From contig JADKFS010000001.1 in NCBI GenBank assembly GCA_016717335.1, positions 930,001-994,000 of the forward strand: DNA of 64,000 nt, given 5' to 3'. The notes below the pieces were generated by a model. The model was not told the origin of the DNA, ran no database searches, and saw nothing but the letters and a program-made list of their open reading frames with translations. The position numbers were made by a program, and so were the translations under genes. Origin of the DNA: Candidatus Ribeiella danica. GTDB taxonomy: Bacteria; Chloroflexota; Chloroflexia; Chloroflexales; Roseiflexaceae. Shown one piece after another: positions 17,872 to 26,283 of this stretch (positions are counted from its first letter, which is position 1; each line of letters starts with the position of its first letter).

Positions 17872-19233
17872 CTACTCCATGTTGGAGATCATCGCGTCGG
17901 CGAAGCCAGAGCAGCTGACCTCGGTCGCGCCGGTCATCTGGCGGGCGAAGTCGTAGGTCACGACTTTGGTGCCGATGGTCTTCTCCAGGCTGCTGATGAT
18001 CAGGTCGGCGGCCTCGCTCCAGCCCAGGTAGCGCAGCATCATATCGCCGCTGAGGATCACGCTGCCAGGATTGACCTTGTCGAGGTTGGCGTACTTGGGC
18101 GCGGTGCCGTGGGTCGCCTCGAAGATCGCGTGGCCGGTCACATAGTTGATGTTCGCACCCGGCGCGATGCCGATGCCGCCAACCTGCGCGGCCAGCGCGT
18201 CGCTCAGGTAGTCGCCGTTGAGGTTGAGCGTGGCGATCACGTCGAAGTCGTCCGGGCGGGTCAGCACCTGCTGGAGCGTGATGTCGGCGATCGCGTCCTT
18301 GACCAGCACCTTGCCCTCGGCGATCGCCTCGCTCTGCTCGTCGTTGGCGGCCGCCTCGCCGCGCGCCGCCTTGGTGCGCTCCCACTGCGCCCAGGTGTAG
18401 CAGTGCTCGCCGAACGCGCCCTCGGCCAGCTCGTAGCCCCAGTCGCGGAACGCGCCCTCGGTGTACTTCATGATATTGCCCTTGTGCACCAGCGTCACGC
18501 TCCTGCGCCCGTGCTCGATCGCGTAGGTAAGCGCGGCGGCGATCAGGCGCTGCGAGCCGAGCTTGCTGATCGGCTTGAAGCCAATGCCGACCTCCACCTC
18601 GGCAGCGGCCTCCTGCCCGATCAGATCCATCCAGTCGCCGGTGCGCGCGCTCGTGCCGAAGCGAACCTTCGCGAAGTCTTTCGGGAAGGCCTGGCTCAGG
18701 AAATCGAGCACCTTCTGCGCCTCGGGCGTGCCGGCCGCATACTCGATGCCGGCGTAGATATCCTCGGTGTTCTCGCGAAAGATCACCATGTCGACGCGCT
18801 CGGGGCGCTTAACCGGCGAGGGCACGCCGGTGAAGTAGCGCACCGGCCGCAGGCACACGTACAGGTCGAGCATCTGGCGCAGCGCCACGTTGAGCGAGCG
18901 GATGCCCTTGCCGACCGGCGTGGTGAGCGGGCCCTTGATGCCGACCAGGTACTGCTGAAATGCCGCGACGGTCATGTCGGGCAGCCAGCTGCCGGTCTCT
19001 TTAAAGGCTTTCTCGCCGGCCAGGACTTCCATCCACATCAGCTTGCGCGTGCCGCCGTAGGCGCGCTCCACTGCCGCATCGAACACGCGCACGCTGGCCC
19101 GCCAGATATCTGGGCCAGTGCCGTCTCCCTCGACAAACGGAAGAATCGGCCGATCGGGCACGCTCAGCATGCCCCCCTGAATCGTAATCGGCTCCCCCGC
19201 CGGCGCCGTGTAGCCTGTCGCGGTCATGGTCAC
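17872..19233 (-). CDS. icd: Isocitrate dehydrogenase, NADP-dependent
   Basis: 453 residues; oxidatively decarboxylates isocitrate to 2-oxoglutarate in the TCA cycle. The substrate motif IRSLNVALRQMLDLYVCLRP is intact, followed by FRENTEDIYAGIEY, the metal-binding aspartates in ATLNLNGDYLSDALAAQVGG, and ATHGTAPKYANLDKVNPGS, whose KY pair indicates NADP specificity. It matches the E. coli-type homodimeric enzyme with a modest insertion near residue 290 (AARGEAAANDEQSEAIAEGK). ATG 19233 has GAGTGA just upstream. Expressed alone from an extended -10 promoter at 19288-19296. Confidence 0.95.
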   Translation of the reverse strand: MTMTATGYTAPAGEPITIQGGMLSVPDRPILPFVEGDGTGPDIWRASVRVFDAAVERAYGGTRKLMWMEVLAGEKAFKETGSWLPDMTVAAFQQYLVGIKGPLTTPVGKGIRSLNVALRQMLDLYVCLRPVRYFTGVPSPVKRPERVDMVIFRENTEDIYAGIEYAAGTPEAQKVLDFLSQAFPKDFAKVRFGTSARTGDWMDLIGQEAAAEVEVGIGFKPISKLGSQRLIAAALTYAIEHGRRSVTLVHKGNIMKYTEGAFRDWGYELAEGAFGEHCYTWAQWERTKAARGEAAANDEQSEAIAEGKVLVKDAIADITLQQVLTRPDDFDVIATLNLNGDYLSDALAAQVGGIGIAPGANINYVTGHAIFEATHGTAPKYANLDKVNPGSVILSGDMMLRYLGWSEAADLIISSLEKTIGTKVVTYDFARQMTGATEVSCSGFADAMISNME

Positions 19234-19287
19234 TCCTTATATGGTTCTCTACCGGCAATAGTGTCGCTTTCGCGTATGCTGGCGACC

Positions 19288-19296
19288 ATTATACCA
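19288..19296 (-). promoter_or_regulatory. Extended -10 promoter of icd
   Basis: Minus-strand TGGTATAAT, giving a start near 19281 and a leader of about 48 nt. No good -35. Confidence 0.55.
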
Positions 19297-19372
19297 TCAG
19301 TCACTTGCGCGGGCGCACAGCGCAACTGTAAGCCGCGGGGCTGTTGCAGCGACTGTTTCCGGCGCTCCTTGC

Positions 19373-19464
19373 CCTCGCCCCCCTGCCCCCCTCGCCCGCC
19401 TGCGGGAGAGGGGGATGTGTCGTGCGGTTTGGCGGTTTCGGCTTCGCCGAAACCGCCAAACCGC
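19373..19464. repeat. Triple-hairpin palindromic element, copy 6 (one arm)
   Basis: Left arm CCCTGCCCCCCTCGCCCGCC-tGCGGGAGAGGGGG and a perfect 19-bp core stem 19424-19442/19446-19464 with a TTC loop. The right arm is absent. It is located between the divergent icd and beta-helix promoters. Confidence 0.8.
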
Positions 19465-19493
19465 AGATCATTCCCTATAAACCATTTCTTAAC

Positions 19494-19522
19494 TTGAAGA
19501 TCACATTCGTGGGCAGTATAAT
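19494..19522 (+). promoter_or_regulatory. Strong promoter upstream of the candidate small RNA
   Basis: TTGAAG (19494-19499), 17-bp spacer, TATAAT (19517-19522). One of the best sigma-70-type matches in the window. Transcription would start near 19529. Confidence 0.7.
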
Positions 19523-19528
19523 GTATTG

Positions 19529-19597
19529 AGGCAACTGATTTGGGGGAGATATGTATCAACCACGCCGTTGATATTCAACGGCGTTGGTCTTTTTTTT
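19529..19597 (+). ncRNA. Candidate ~69-nt small RNA or attenuated leader
   Basis: Downstream of a near-consensus promoter, the sequence reaches a strong intrinsic terminator: ACCACGCCGTTGA pairs with TCAACGGCGTTGGT (one bulged T), loop TAT, followed by eight Ts (19590-19597). The structure lies about 84 bases before the beta-helix gene's ATG, so it is either an independent small RNA or a 5' leader whose read-through is controlled. No open reading frame of note lies inside. It is not a known RNA family that I recognise. Confidence 0.55.
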
Positions 19598-19680
19598 ATT
19601 CGCGCAATTATTCCCCGTCGCAGCACACCTCCCCCAGCCTTCGCGACACACGTCACGGCGTGCTCCGCAAGGAGACCTTC

Positions 19681-21864
19681 ATGCCCGGCCAGAGTCGTAC
19701 GCGCTGGAGCTTTCGCCCACCGGCGATGCTCCTGTGTGTGTTATTTCTTCTTTTTGGGCCATCGTCGGCCCCTGCATCGGCGCAGATCAATCCAGGCGCA
19801 GCTCGCTACCGTGCGCGTGCTCTAGCCGCGACCCCGCAAACCTCCATTACGATCACCACGACCTCGGACGCGGCCGACGGCGACACGGCCAGCTTCATCG
19901 CGCTGCAGAGCCGGCCCGGCGCCGACGGCGCGATCTCGCTGCGCGAGGCCGTGCTGGCATCCAACGCGATCACGCTGACGGGCGGGCTGACGATCGGCTT
20001 CAACATCCCGGCCAGCGACGCCGGCTATGACCAGGTGAGCGGCACCTGGACGATCACGATGGGCGCACAGGCGCTTCCCACGCTGACGCGCGGCAACCTG
20101 ACGATCGACGGGACGACCCAGCCGGGCAGCGCCAGCGCGCCCCAGATCGTGCTGGACGGCTACGGCGTCTACGAGGCGGCCGGCCAGAGCAACGGCTTTA
20201 CGATCACGTCCAGCCACAACACCATCCGCGGGCTGACGCTGGTGAACTTCTACGACGACGCGGTGCTGATCAGCGGCGCGGGCGCGGCCAACAACCGGGT
20301 GGCCGGCTGCTACCTCGGCCCGAACGCGCTGGGCGGACCCGCGTCGCAGCCGAGCTACTTCGGGGTCGAGCTGCGCGACGGCGCGCACGATAACCTGATC
20401 GGCGGCAGCGACACCGCCTCGCGCAACCTGATCGCCGGCAACGCCCACTCGGGCGTCCTGATTCAAAACGCCACCACCTCCCACAACACCGTCGCCGGCA
20501 ACTGGATCGGCACCGACAAGCGCGGCCGCGCGGCGATGGGGAACCCGGTTGCGGGCGTGCTGATCAGCGGCGGCGCGCACCACAACACGATCGGCGGCGC
20601 GTCCCAGGGCAACGTCATCTCGGGCAACGATATCGGCGTCTACCTCGACGGCGCGATCGCGACGACGGTCGCCGGCAATACGATCGGCCTGGCGGCCGAC
20701 GGCCGGGCGCGGCTGGGCAACACCAGCGGCGGCATCTTCGTCGTCCGCGGGGCGCACGACAACCAGATCGGCGGGACGAGCGCCGCGCTCCGGAACATCG
20801 TCGCCGGCAACGGCATCAGCACATCGTCGTTCGGCCAGGGCATCTATATCTCGGATGCCGGCACCGCCAACAACACCATCCAGGGCAACTATATTGGCGC
20901 CGACTCAAGCGGCGTCGTGCCGGTCGGCAACTATCGCCAGGGCGTCCTGATCGGCGCGGGCGCGCAGGGCAACCTGATCGGCGGCACGACCGCCGGCGCC
21001 CGCAATGTCATCATCTACAACGGCCTGGGCGGCGTGCGGATCGACTCGCCCTCGAACCAAGTCGCCGGCAACCTGATCGGGCTCGGCGCCGACGGCACGA
21101 CCCAGCTCGGCAACCAGTTCAACGGCATCCGCATCGGCGGCAACTTCAACACGATCGGGCCATTCAACACAATCGCCGCCAACCAGCACTCCGGCATCAT
21201 GCTGACCGGCAGCAGCACGACCATTCTGAGCAACACGATCGAGCTGAACGGCCGCTCGGGCATCTGCGTGGCCGGGCCGGCGACCACCATCCACGATAAT
21301 CAGATCGAGCGCAATGGCAGCGGGTCCGGGCCGTGGCCCGAGTGCGCGATCCGCGGCGGCGTGGTGATCACCGGAACCGACGATACCCTGCTGCTCGACA
21401 ACAGCATTCTTTCGAACGACGAGGCCGGCGTGACGGTCTACGGCGGCCGCGGCAACAGCATCCTCGCCAACAGCATCAGCGATAACAGCACCTCCGGCAT
21501 CCGGCTGCTCCAGGGCGGCAACAACGGCATGCCGCCCCCGCAGATCAGCAGCGTCACGCAGATGAGCGTCGGGGGGGTGGCCTGCGCGCTCTGCCGGGTC
21601 GAGATCTTCACTGACTCGTACGACGAGGGGCGGCACTTCGCGGGGGCGACGATAGCAGGCAGCAACGGCGCGTTCAGCCTCGCGCTGGAACCCGATACCC
21701 TGCGCGACCCGCATATCACCGCGACGCACACCGACAGCAACGGCAACACGTCGTCGTTCGCCCAGGCGGTCAGCGCGCCCAAGCCGTCGCCGAGCCCCAC
21801 GCCCAGCCCGACGCCAGCGCCCGCGAGCATGCCGCCGCTGTACCTACCGGCCTTCTACCGGTAG
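19681..21864 (+). CDS. Secreted parallel beta-helix protein with CSLREA-like start
   Basis: 727 residues. The signal peptide (about 15-40, hydrophobic AMLLCVLFLLFGPSSAPASA) is followed by a CSLREA-type N-terminal segment (SDAADGD...ISLREAVLASNAI) without the usual cysteine, and then many right-handed beta-helix turns marked by N-x-I/V-x-G-N repeats (NNTIQGNYIGAD, HNTIGGASQGNVISGND). A C-terminal beta domain contains HTDSNGNTSSFAQ, and the Pro-rich PSPTPSPTPAPASM ends in LYLPAFYR, a tail type common in exported Chloroflexota proteins. Such helices act as lyases or surface adhesins, but no catalytic site is visible. ATG 19681 follows AAGGAGAC. Confidence 0.85.
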   Translation: MPGQSRTRWSFRPPAMLLCVLFLLFGPSSAPASAQINPGAARYRARALAATPQTSITITTTSDAADGDTASFIALQSRPGADGAISLREAVLASNAITLTGGLTIGFNIPASDAGYDQVSGTWTITMGAQALPTLTRGNLTIDGTTQPGSASAPQIVLDGYGVYEAAGQSNGFTITSSHNTIRGLTLVNFYDDAVLISGAGAANNRVAGCYLGPNALGGPASQPSYFGVELRDGAHDNLIGGSDTASRNLIAGNAHSGVLIQNATTSHNTVAGNWIGTDKRGRAAMGNPVAGVLISGGAHHNTIGGASQGNVISGNDIGVYLDGAIATTVAGNTIGLAADGRARLGNTSGGIFVVRGAHDNQIGGTSAALRNIVAGNGISTSSFGQGIYISDAGTANNTIQGNYIGADSSGVVPVGNYRQGVLIGAGAQGNLIGGTTAGARNVIIYNGLGGVRIDSPSNQVAGNLIGLGADGTTQLGNQFNGIRIGGNFNTIGPFNTIAANQHSGIMLTGSSTTILSNTIELNGRSGICVAGPATTIHDNQIERNGSGSGPWPECAIRGGVVITGTDDTLLLDNSILSNDEAGVTVYGGRGNSILANSISDNSTSGIRLLQGGNNGMPPPQISSVTQMSVGGVACALCRVEIFTDSYDEGRHFAGATIAGSNGAFSLALEPDTLRDPHITATHTDSNGNTSSFAQAVSAPKPSPSPTPSPTPAPASMPPLYLPAFYR

Positions 21865-21883
21865 CGGCGAGCGAGACAGCGGG

Positions 21884-22459
21884 ATGCCACGAGCGAACAA
21901 GCGGCGCACTCCCCTCGGCGAGCCCCCCGCGCTCCGCAGCGCCTACGAGCGGCACGGCGTCGCCGGCTTCTACCGCCAGTTCGGCGCGACGTATCGCAAC
22001 CCGCACGAGCCGGCCGTCGGCGCCGCGATCCGGCTGGCCGTCGCGCGCTGGGAGATCGCGCTCGACCGGGTGCTCGATCTGGCCTGCGGCAGCGGCGAGG
22101 CCACGCTGGCGCTCCGGGAGCTTGGCTGCTCCTCGATCGAGGGCATCGACCCCTACACCTACGACGCCTACGCGCAGCGCACCGGGCTGGCCGCCGAGCG
22201 CCACACATTCGAGCAGATCGCGGCCGGGGCGCTGGCGGGCCGCTCCTACAGCGCGATCGTCTGCAGCTTCGCGCTACACCTGGCCGAGCCGTCGCGGCTG
22301 CCGGCGCTGGCCCTGCAGCTCAGCCTGCTCGCGGAGTCGCTGCTCATCCTGACGCCGCACAAGCGCCCGCAGCTGCAGCCCGGGTGGGGCTGGTCGGCCG
22401 CCGGCGAGCTGGTCGTCGATCGGGTGCGGGCGCGCTACTACCGCCGCGCCTGGGAATGA
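21884..22459 (+). CDS. Class I SAM-dependent methyltransferase
   Basis: 191 residues. The SAM-binding motif I is VLDLACGSGEATLALRELG (about 63-81), the acidic loop is IEGIDPYTYDA, and motif IV is SAIVCSFALHLAEPS. The N-terminal third (YERHGVAGFYRQFGATYRNPHE) is typical of a subgroup of small bacterial methyltransferases of unknown substrate. The start lies 19 bases after the beta-helix stop, so the two are probably co-transcribed, although their functions need not be linked. The substrate is unknown. Confidence 0.85.
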   Translation: MPRANKRRTPLGEPPALRSAYERHGVAGFYRQFGATYRNPHEPAVGAAIRLAVARWEIALDRVLDLACGSGEATLALRELGCSSIEGIDPYTYDAYAQRTGLAAERHTFEQIAAGALAGRSYSAIVCSFALHLAEPSRLPALALQLSLLAESLLILTPHKRPQLQPGWGWSAAGELVVDRVRARYYRRAWE

Positions 22460-22481
22460 GCGCCGCCGCCGCACCACAACG

Positions 22482-22527
22482 AATCCCCCCGCTCCCAATG
22501 GGAGCGGGGGGTAGGGGGGTGAGGGCA
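22482..22527. repeat. Single arm of the triple-hairpin element, copy 7
   Basis: CCCCCCGCTCCC-aat-GGGAGCGGGGGG then GGGGGGTGAGGGC. It is between the convergent methyltransferase and FKBP genes and could act as a terminator hairpin there, though no T-run follows. Confidence 0.65.
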
Positions 22528-22544
22528 ATCGGCCCAAGCGCAGC

Positions 22545-22973
22545 CTACATGATCTCCATCAGCTCGATGTCGAACGTCAGATCCTGGCCGGCCAGCGGAT
22601 GGTTCGCGTCGAGCGTGACGCTCGCATCCGAGACCTCGGTGACCGTAACGACCATGAAGCCGCCGTCCTGCTGGGAGACCTGATACTGCTGGCCTACCTC
22701 GGGCGAGGTGTCGGGCGGCAGCTGCGCGCGGTCCACCTCCAGAATCATGTCCTCGTCATATGAGCCGTACGCCTCGTTCGCTGTGATCGTCGTCATCTTG
22801 GACTCGCCCGGCTGCATGCCCACCACCGCCAGCTCGAAGCCAGGGATGACCTCGCCCGCGCCGATCGTAAACTCCAGCGGCTCGCGGCTGCGCGAGCTGT
22901 CGAAGACCGTCTCGTTCGGCAGCCTGCCGGTATAGTGGACCTTCACCGTATCGCCGCGCTGTGCCTTTACCAT
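22545..22973 (-). CDS. FKBP-type peptidyl-prolyl isomerase, SlyD-like
   Basis: 142 residues. The FKBP core is KVHYTGRLPNETVFDSS and GAGEVIPGFELAVVGMQPGE, followed by an inserted IF domain (ITANEAYGSYDEDMILEVDR) and the closing VTLDANHPLAGQDLTFDIEL, the layout of SlyD-type chaperone-isomerases. It lacks the His-rich metal-binding tail of E. coli SlyD. It catalyses cis-trans isomerisation of X-Pro bonds, in the cytosol. ATG 22973 follows TAAGGAGC. The promoter is an extended -10 at 23083-23091. Confidence 0.92.
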   Translation of the reverse strand: MVKAQRGDTVKVHYTGRLPNETVFDSSRSREPLEFTIGAGEVIPGFELAVVGMQPGESKMTTITANEAYGSYDEDMILEVDRAQLPPDTSPEVGQQYQVSQQDGGFMVVTVTEVSDASVTLDANHPLAGQDLTFDIELMEIM

Positions 22974-23082
22974 AATATGCTCCTTACTTCGACTCGAATG
23001 GCGCCCAAGGGTCGAACGTTTCACGTTGGCGAGCAAGGTCTGTGCCAGAGCCGCCAGAGCCGAGGGCAGCGCAAGACGGCGC

Positions 23083-23091
23083 ATTATACCA
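23083..23091 (-). promoter_or_regulatory. Extended -10 promoter of the FKBP gene
   Basis: Minus-strand TGGTATAAT. The leader would be about 100 nt. It abuts the 3' end of the DUF3566 gene. Confidence 0.5.
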
Positions 23092-23095
23092 TCAC

Positions 23096-23506
23096 CTATT
23101 TGGCCACCTCGCGCAGCTCCAGCTTCAGCCCGCCCAACGTCGCCGCCAGCAGGTTGTAGCACAGGCTGAACACCAGCGCCACGACGACAAAGATCGCCGC
23201 GCCGGCCAGCGTGAGGATGGCCGCCAGCCCGACAAAGGTCGGCCATGGCGAGCCGGACAACCGCCCGACCGCCTGCGCGAAGCTGGACAGCCCAAACATC
23301 TGCAGCAGGTCGAAGCGCGCGATGTTCTGGCCCAGCAGGCTCAGATCGTAGGGGGCGATCTGCCCAAGCGCCGCGCTGACGCGCCGCAGCGCCGCGACCG
23401 CCAGCCCGGCCAGGGCCAGCGACGGAAACAGCGCCACCAGCCAGCCCAGCGCCAGACCAACCCGCAGCGCCGAGCGCAGTCCAATCCGCTTGATCGTGTA
23501 TTCCAC
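23096..23506 (-). CDS. DUF3566-like membrane protein
   Basis: 136 residues with two hydrophobic helices (about 17-40 and 93-118) separated by an outside loop of about 50 residues, ending in LCYNLLAATLGGLKLELREV, which resembles the signature YN.xA...GG of DUF3566, a family better known from Actinobacteria where it is found near DNA gyrase genes. The N-terminal strand EYTIKRIGLRSALRV also fits. The function is unknown. Divergent from rodA across a short region containing the rodA -10. Confidence 0.7.
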   Translation of the reverse strand: MEYTIKRIGLRSALRVGLALGWLVALFPSLALAGLAVAALRRVSAALGQIAPYDLSLLGQNIARFDLLQMFGLSSFAQAVGRLSGSPWPTFVGLAAILTLAGAAIFVVVALVFSLCYNLLAATLGGLKLELREVAK

Positions 23507-23595
23507 TGTAACCTCCTGACGCGGCCGCTAACGGCGGCTGGGCACGCTTCGCCCCACCGCGCAGAGCCTACGCAGCAGGAAGCGTGCGCAGAAGA

Positions 23596-23604
23596 TGGTA
23601 TAAT
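23596..23604 (+). promoter_or_regulatory. Extended -10 promoter of rodA
   Basis: TGGTATAAT, transcription start near 23611, about 41 bases before the GTG start of rodA. Confidence 0.5.
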
Positions 23605-23651
23605 CACGCCATCCGGCGCGCGACGCGTGGCCCTTTCGACGAGGTGAAGAC

Positions 23652-24755
23652 GTGAGCCGTTCCTGGCGCGACTACAACTGGTTTTTGCTCGGCTGCGTGA
23701 CCGTGCTGGTCGGCTTCAGCCTTGCGCTCGTCTACAGCGCCACGCTCAGAGACCCGGCCACGCACGGCTACTTCGCGCGCCACCTGGTCAACCTGATCGT
23801 CGGCGTGGTGGCGATGATGCTGCTGACCGCGCTGGACTACCACGCCCTGCAGGCATGGACGCGCCCGCTCTACCTGGGGACGGTGGCGCTGCTGGCGCTC
23901 GTGCTGGCGCTGGGGCACATCCGCGGCGGCGCGCAGAGCTGGCTCGACCTGGGCCTGCGCACCTTCCAGCCGTCCGAGCCGGCCAAGCTGCTGATCGTCG
24001 TCGTGCTGGCGGCCTACTTCGCGCGCTTCGAGAAGGATGGCGGCGCCTGGAAGGTCCAGATCGGCGCGCTGCTGCTGGCCGGCATCCCGATCGGCCTGGT
24101 CTTCATCGAGCCCGATTTCGGCACCGCGCTGGTCTTCTCGCTGGCATGGTTCATGATCGCCTGGACCGCCGGGCTGCGCTGGTGGCAGATCGCCACCCTG
24201 CTCGTCGCCACACTGCCGGTCGCCTACTACGGCTGGACACACGTGCTCGCCGACTACCAGAAGACGCGCATCCTGATCTTCCTCGACCCGCTCAAGTACG
24301 ACCCGAAGCTGCAGTATGGGGCCTGGAACATCATGCAAGCCCTGAACGCGATCGGCTCGGGCGGGCTCACCGGGCGCGGCTGGACCCACGGGCCGCTCAC
24401 GCAGGGCAGCTACATCCCGGTCCAGTACTCCGATTTCATCTTCGCCAGCGCGGGCGAGGAGCTAGGCTTCGTCGGATCGACCATCCTGCTGCTGTTCGAG
24501 GGGCTGCTGATCTGGCAGGCGCTCGCCGTCGCCAGCGTGGCGCGCGACACCTTCGGCAAGCTGATCGCGGTCGGGGTCGCGGCGATGTTCATGTGCCACC
24601 TGCTGGTCAACGCCGGCATGAATATGAGCATCATGCCGATCACGGGCATCCCGCTCCCGTTCATCTCCTACGGCGGCAGCTTCACCATGGCGGCGCTGGC
24701 CGCGATCGGCCTGCTCCAGAGCGTGGCGCTCTATCGTCGGCGAATCACCTTCTGA
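23652..24755 (+). CDS. rodA: Rod shape-determining SEDS glycosyltransferase RodA (FtsW/RodA/SpoVE)
   Basis: 367 residues with about ten transmembrane helices. SEDS proteins polymerise lipid II into glycan strands with a class B PBP. Conserved elements are RGGAQSWLDLGLRTFQPSEPAKL (the W-x-D and PSE motif), EPDFGTALVF with the essential Asp after EP, KTRILIFLDP, SGGLTGRG, the extracytoplasmic SDFIFASAGEELGF and the C-terminal PFISYGGS. GTG 23652 follows GAGGTGAAG. The gene ends six bases before the CDF transporter ATG, so the two form a transcription unit. RodA rather than FtsW is inferred from overall size and lack of a long N-tail. Confidence 0.9.
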   Translation: MSRSWRDYNWFLLGCVTVLVGFSLALVYSATLRDPATHGYFARHLVNLIVGVVAMMLLTALDYHALQAWTRPLYLGTVALLALVLALGHIRGGAQSWLDLGLRTFQPSEPAKLLIVVVLAAYFARFEKDGGAWKVQIGALLLAGIPIGLVFIEPDFGTALVFSLAWFMIAWTAGLRWWQIATLLVATLPVAYYGWTHVLADYQKTRILIFLDPLKYDPKLQYGAWNIMQALNAIGSGGLTGRGWTHGPLTQGSYIPVQYSDFIFASAGEELGFVGSTILLLFEGLLIWQALAVASVARDTFGKLIAVGVAAMFMCHLLVNAGMNMSIMPITGIPLPFISYGGSFTMAALAAIGLLQSVALYRRRITF

Positions 24756-24761
24756 TTGCAG

Positions 24762-26180
24762 ATGAAATCAACCATCACGAAACGCGGCGCCGCGCTGGCC
24801 TCGGTCGGGTCAGGCATCCTGCTGACCGTCCTCAAGCTGGCCGTCGGCTTCAGCACCGGCAGCCTGGCCATTCTGGCCGAGGCGGCCCACTCGGCGCTCG
24901 ATCTGCTGGCGGCCGGCATCACGCTGCTGGTCGTGCAGATCGCCGATCTGCCGCCCGACGAGAACCACCCCTACGGCCACGCCCGCGCCGAGCACCTGGG
25001 CGCGCTGGCCGAGGCGGTGCTGCTGGTCGTGACGGCGGCGCTGGTGCTGCGCGAGTCGTTCCTGCGGATCTTCGTGCACGCCGAGCTGCCAGAGACAAGC
25101 GTCTGGGCCTTCGCCGTGATGCTCGTCTCGCTGGTGGTCGACTGGCGGCGCTCGCGCGCGCTCGCGGCCGCGGCGGCTGAGTTCAAGAGCCAGGCGCTGG
25201 CGGCCGACGCCGCGCACTTCTCGAACGATATGCTCTCCACCGCGGTGGTGCTGGCCAGCCTGGCGATCATCGCCGGCGCCGGCCCGCTGGGGCTGCTGCC
25301 CGAGTGGCTGCTGATGCGCGTCGACGCGCTGGCCGCGGCGGTCGTCGCGCTGATCGCGCTGTGGGTCGCCTGGGGCATGAGCATGCGCGCGATTCGCTCG
25401 CTGATGGACGACGTGCCGGCCGACCTCAGCCGGCGGCTGGTGCGGCAGGTGACATCGCTGCCCAGCGTCATCCCCGAGAGCGTGCACATGCGCACCCGCT
25501 TCGTCGGCCAGCAGCCCTACGTCGAGGTCATGCTGGGCACGCCGCGCGGCGGGTCGCTCGAGGAGGCCCACAAGCTGACCGAGGCGGTCGAGGCGGTCGT
25601 CCGCCAGGAGCTGGACGGCGCCCACGTGCTGGTCCACGTCGTGCCGGCGCGCACCGCGACCGAGCCATACGCCACGGCCGTCTACGCGGCGGCGCACCGG
25701 ATCGGGCTGCACGTCCACAACCTTGAGATCTACCAGCTGGCCGACTCGGTGCGGGTCGAGATGGACCTGGAGCTGCCGACCAACCTGACGCTCGGCCAGG
25801 CGCACACCTCGTCGGAGCAGCTTGAGCAGGCCATTCGCGCGGAGCTGGGCGACCGGACCGTCGTCGCGGTGCACCTCGAGCCGCGGCGCGACCAGGTGCA
25901 GCCGGCGGTGCGCTACCCGCCGCTGAACAACGAGATCCAGCGGGTCATCGGGCAGTTGTCAGGCGCCTCGGCCATGGCGCAGGTCGAGACGCTGCTGACC
26001 GACGCCGGCAAGATCATCACGCTGCGCTGCGCCTTTCCCTTCGACACTCCGCTCAGCGAGGTCCACACCGCGATGGCGCACCTGGAGCGCGAGATCCGCC
26101 GCGCTGTGCCCGACGTCGTGCGCGTGCAGATCGACCCCGAGCCAGCCAACGTTCAAACGTTGGAACGTTCGAACGTTTGA
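24762..26180 (+). CDS. Cation diffusion facilitator with three cytoplasmic metal-binding-type domains
   Basis: 472 residues. The membrane part (1-215) has the CDF zinc/iron-site motifs HSALD (helix II) and HFSND (helix V) in AEAAHSALDLL and ADAAHFSNDML, consistent with a divalent-cation/H+ antiporter. A single C-terminal dimerisation domain is usual; here three successive ones seem to occur at about 222-300 (MRTRFVGQQPYVEVMLGTP), 305-380 (VRVEMDLELPTNLTLGQAH) and 390-465 (IITLRCAFPFDTPLSEVH). The last dozen codons (NVQTLERSNV) and TGA lie in an octamer repeat, so the natural C-terminus may have been replaced. ATG 24762 is used rather than the TTG at 24756. Confidence 0.88.
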   Translation: MKSTITKRGAALASVGSGILLTVLKLAVGFSTGSLAILAEAAHSALDLLAAGITLLVVQIADLPPDENHPYGHARAEHLGALAEAVLLVVTAALVLRESFLRIFVHAELPETSVWAFAVMLVSLVVDWRRSRALAAAAAEFKSQALAADAAHFSNDMLSTAVVLASLAIIAGAGPLGLLPEWLLMRVDALAAAVVALIALWVAWGMSMRAIRSLMDDVPADLSRRLVRQVTSLPSVIPESVHMRTRFVGQQPYVEVMLGTPRGGSLEEAHKLTEAVEAVVRQELDGAHVLVHVVPARTATEPYATAVYAAAHRIGLHVHNLEIYQLADSVRVEMDLELPTNLTLGQAHTSSEQLEQAIRAELGDRTVVAVHLEPRRDQVQPAVRYPPLNNEIQRVIGQLSGASAMAQVETLLTDAGKIITLRCAFPFDTPLSEVHTAMAHLEREIRRAVPDVVRVQIDPEPANVQTLERSNV

Positions 26181-26184
26181 ACGT
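26147..26184. repeat. Octamer array ending the CDF gene
   Basis: Units TTCAAACG, TTGGAACG, TTCGAACG, TTTGAACG. The stop TGA (26178-26180) is inside a TTTGAACG unit. The same octamer recurs inside rlmN at 59571-59618. Confidence 0.85.
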
Positions 26185-26283
26185 CGGCCGCGCCGCAACA
26201 ATTGTTAAACAATCACCGTCTTATCGACCAGAAACCGATAGATACCCTGGCTGCTCCACGAGTGGCCGAAAGGAAGGTTTGTG

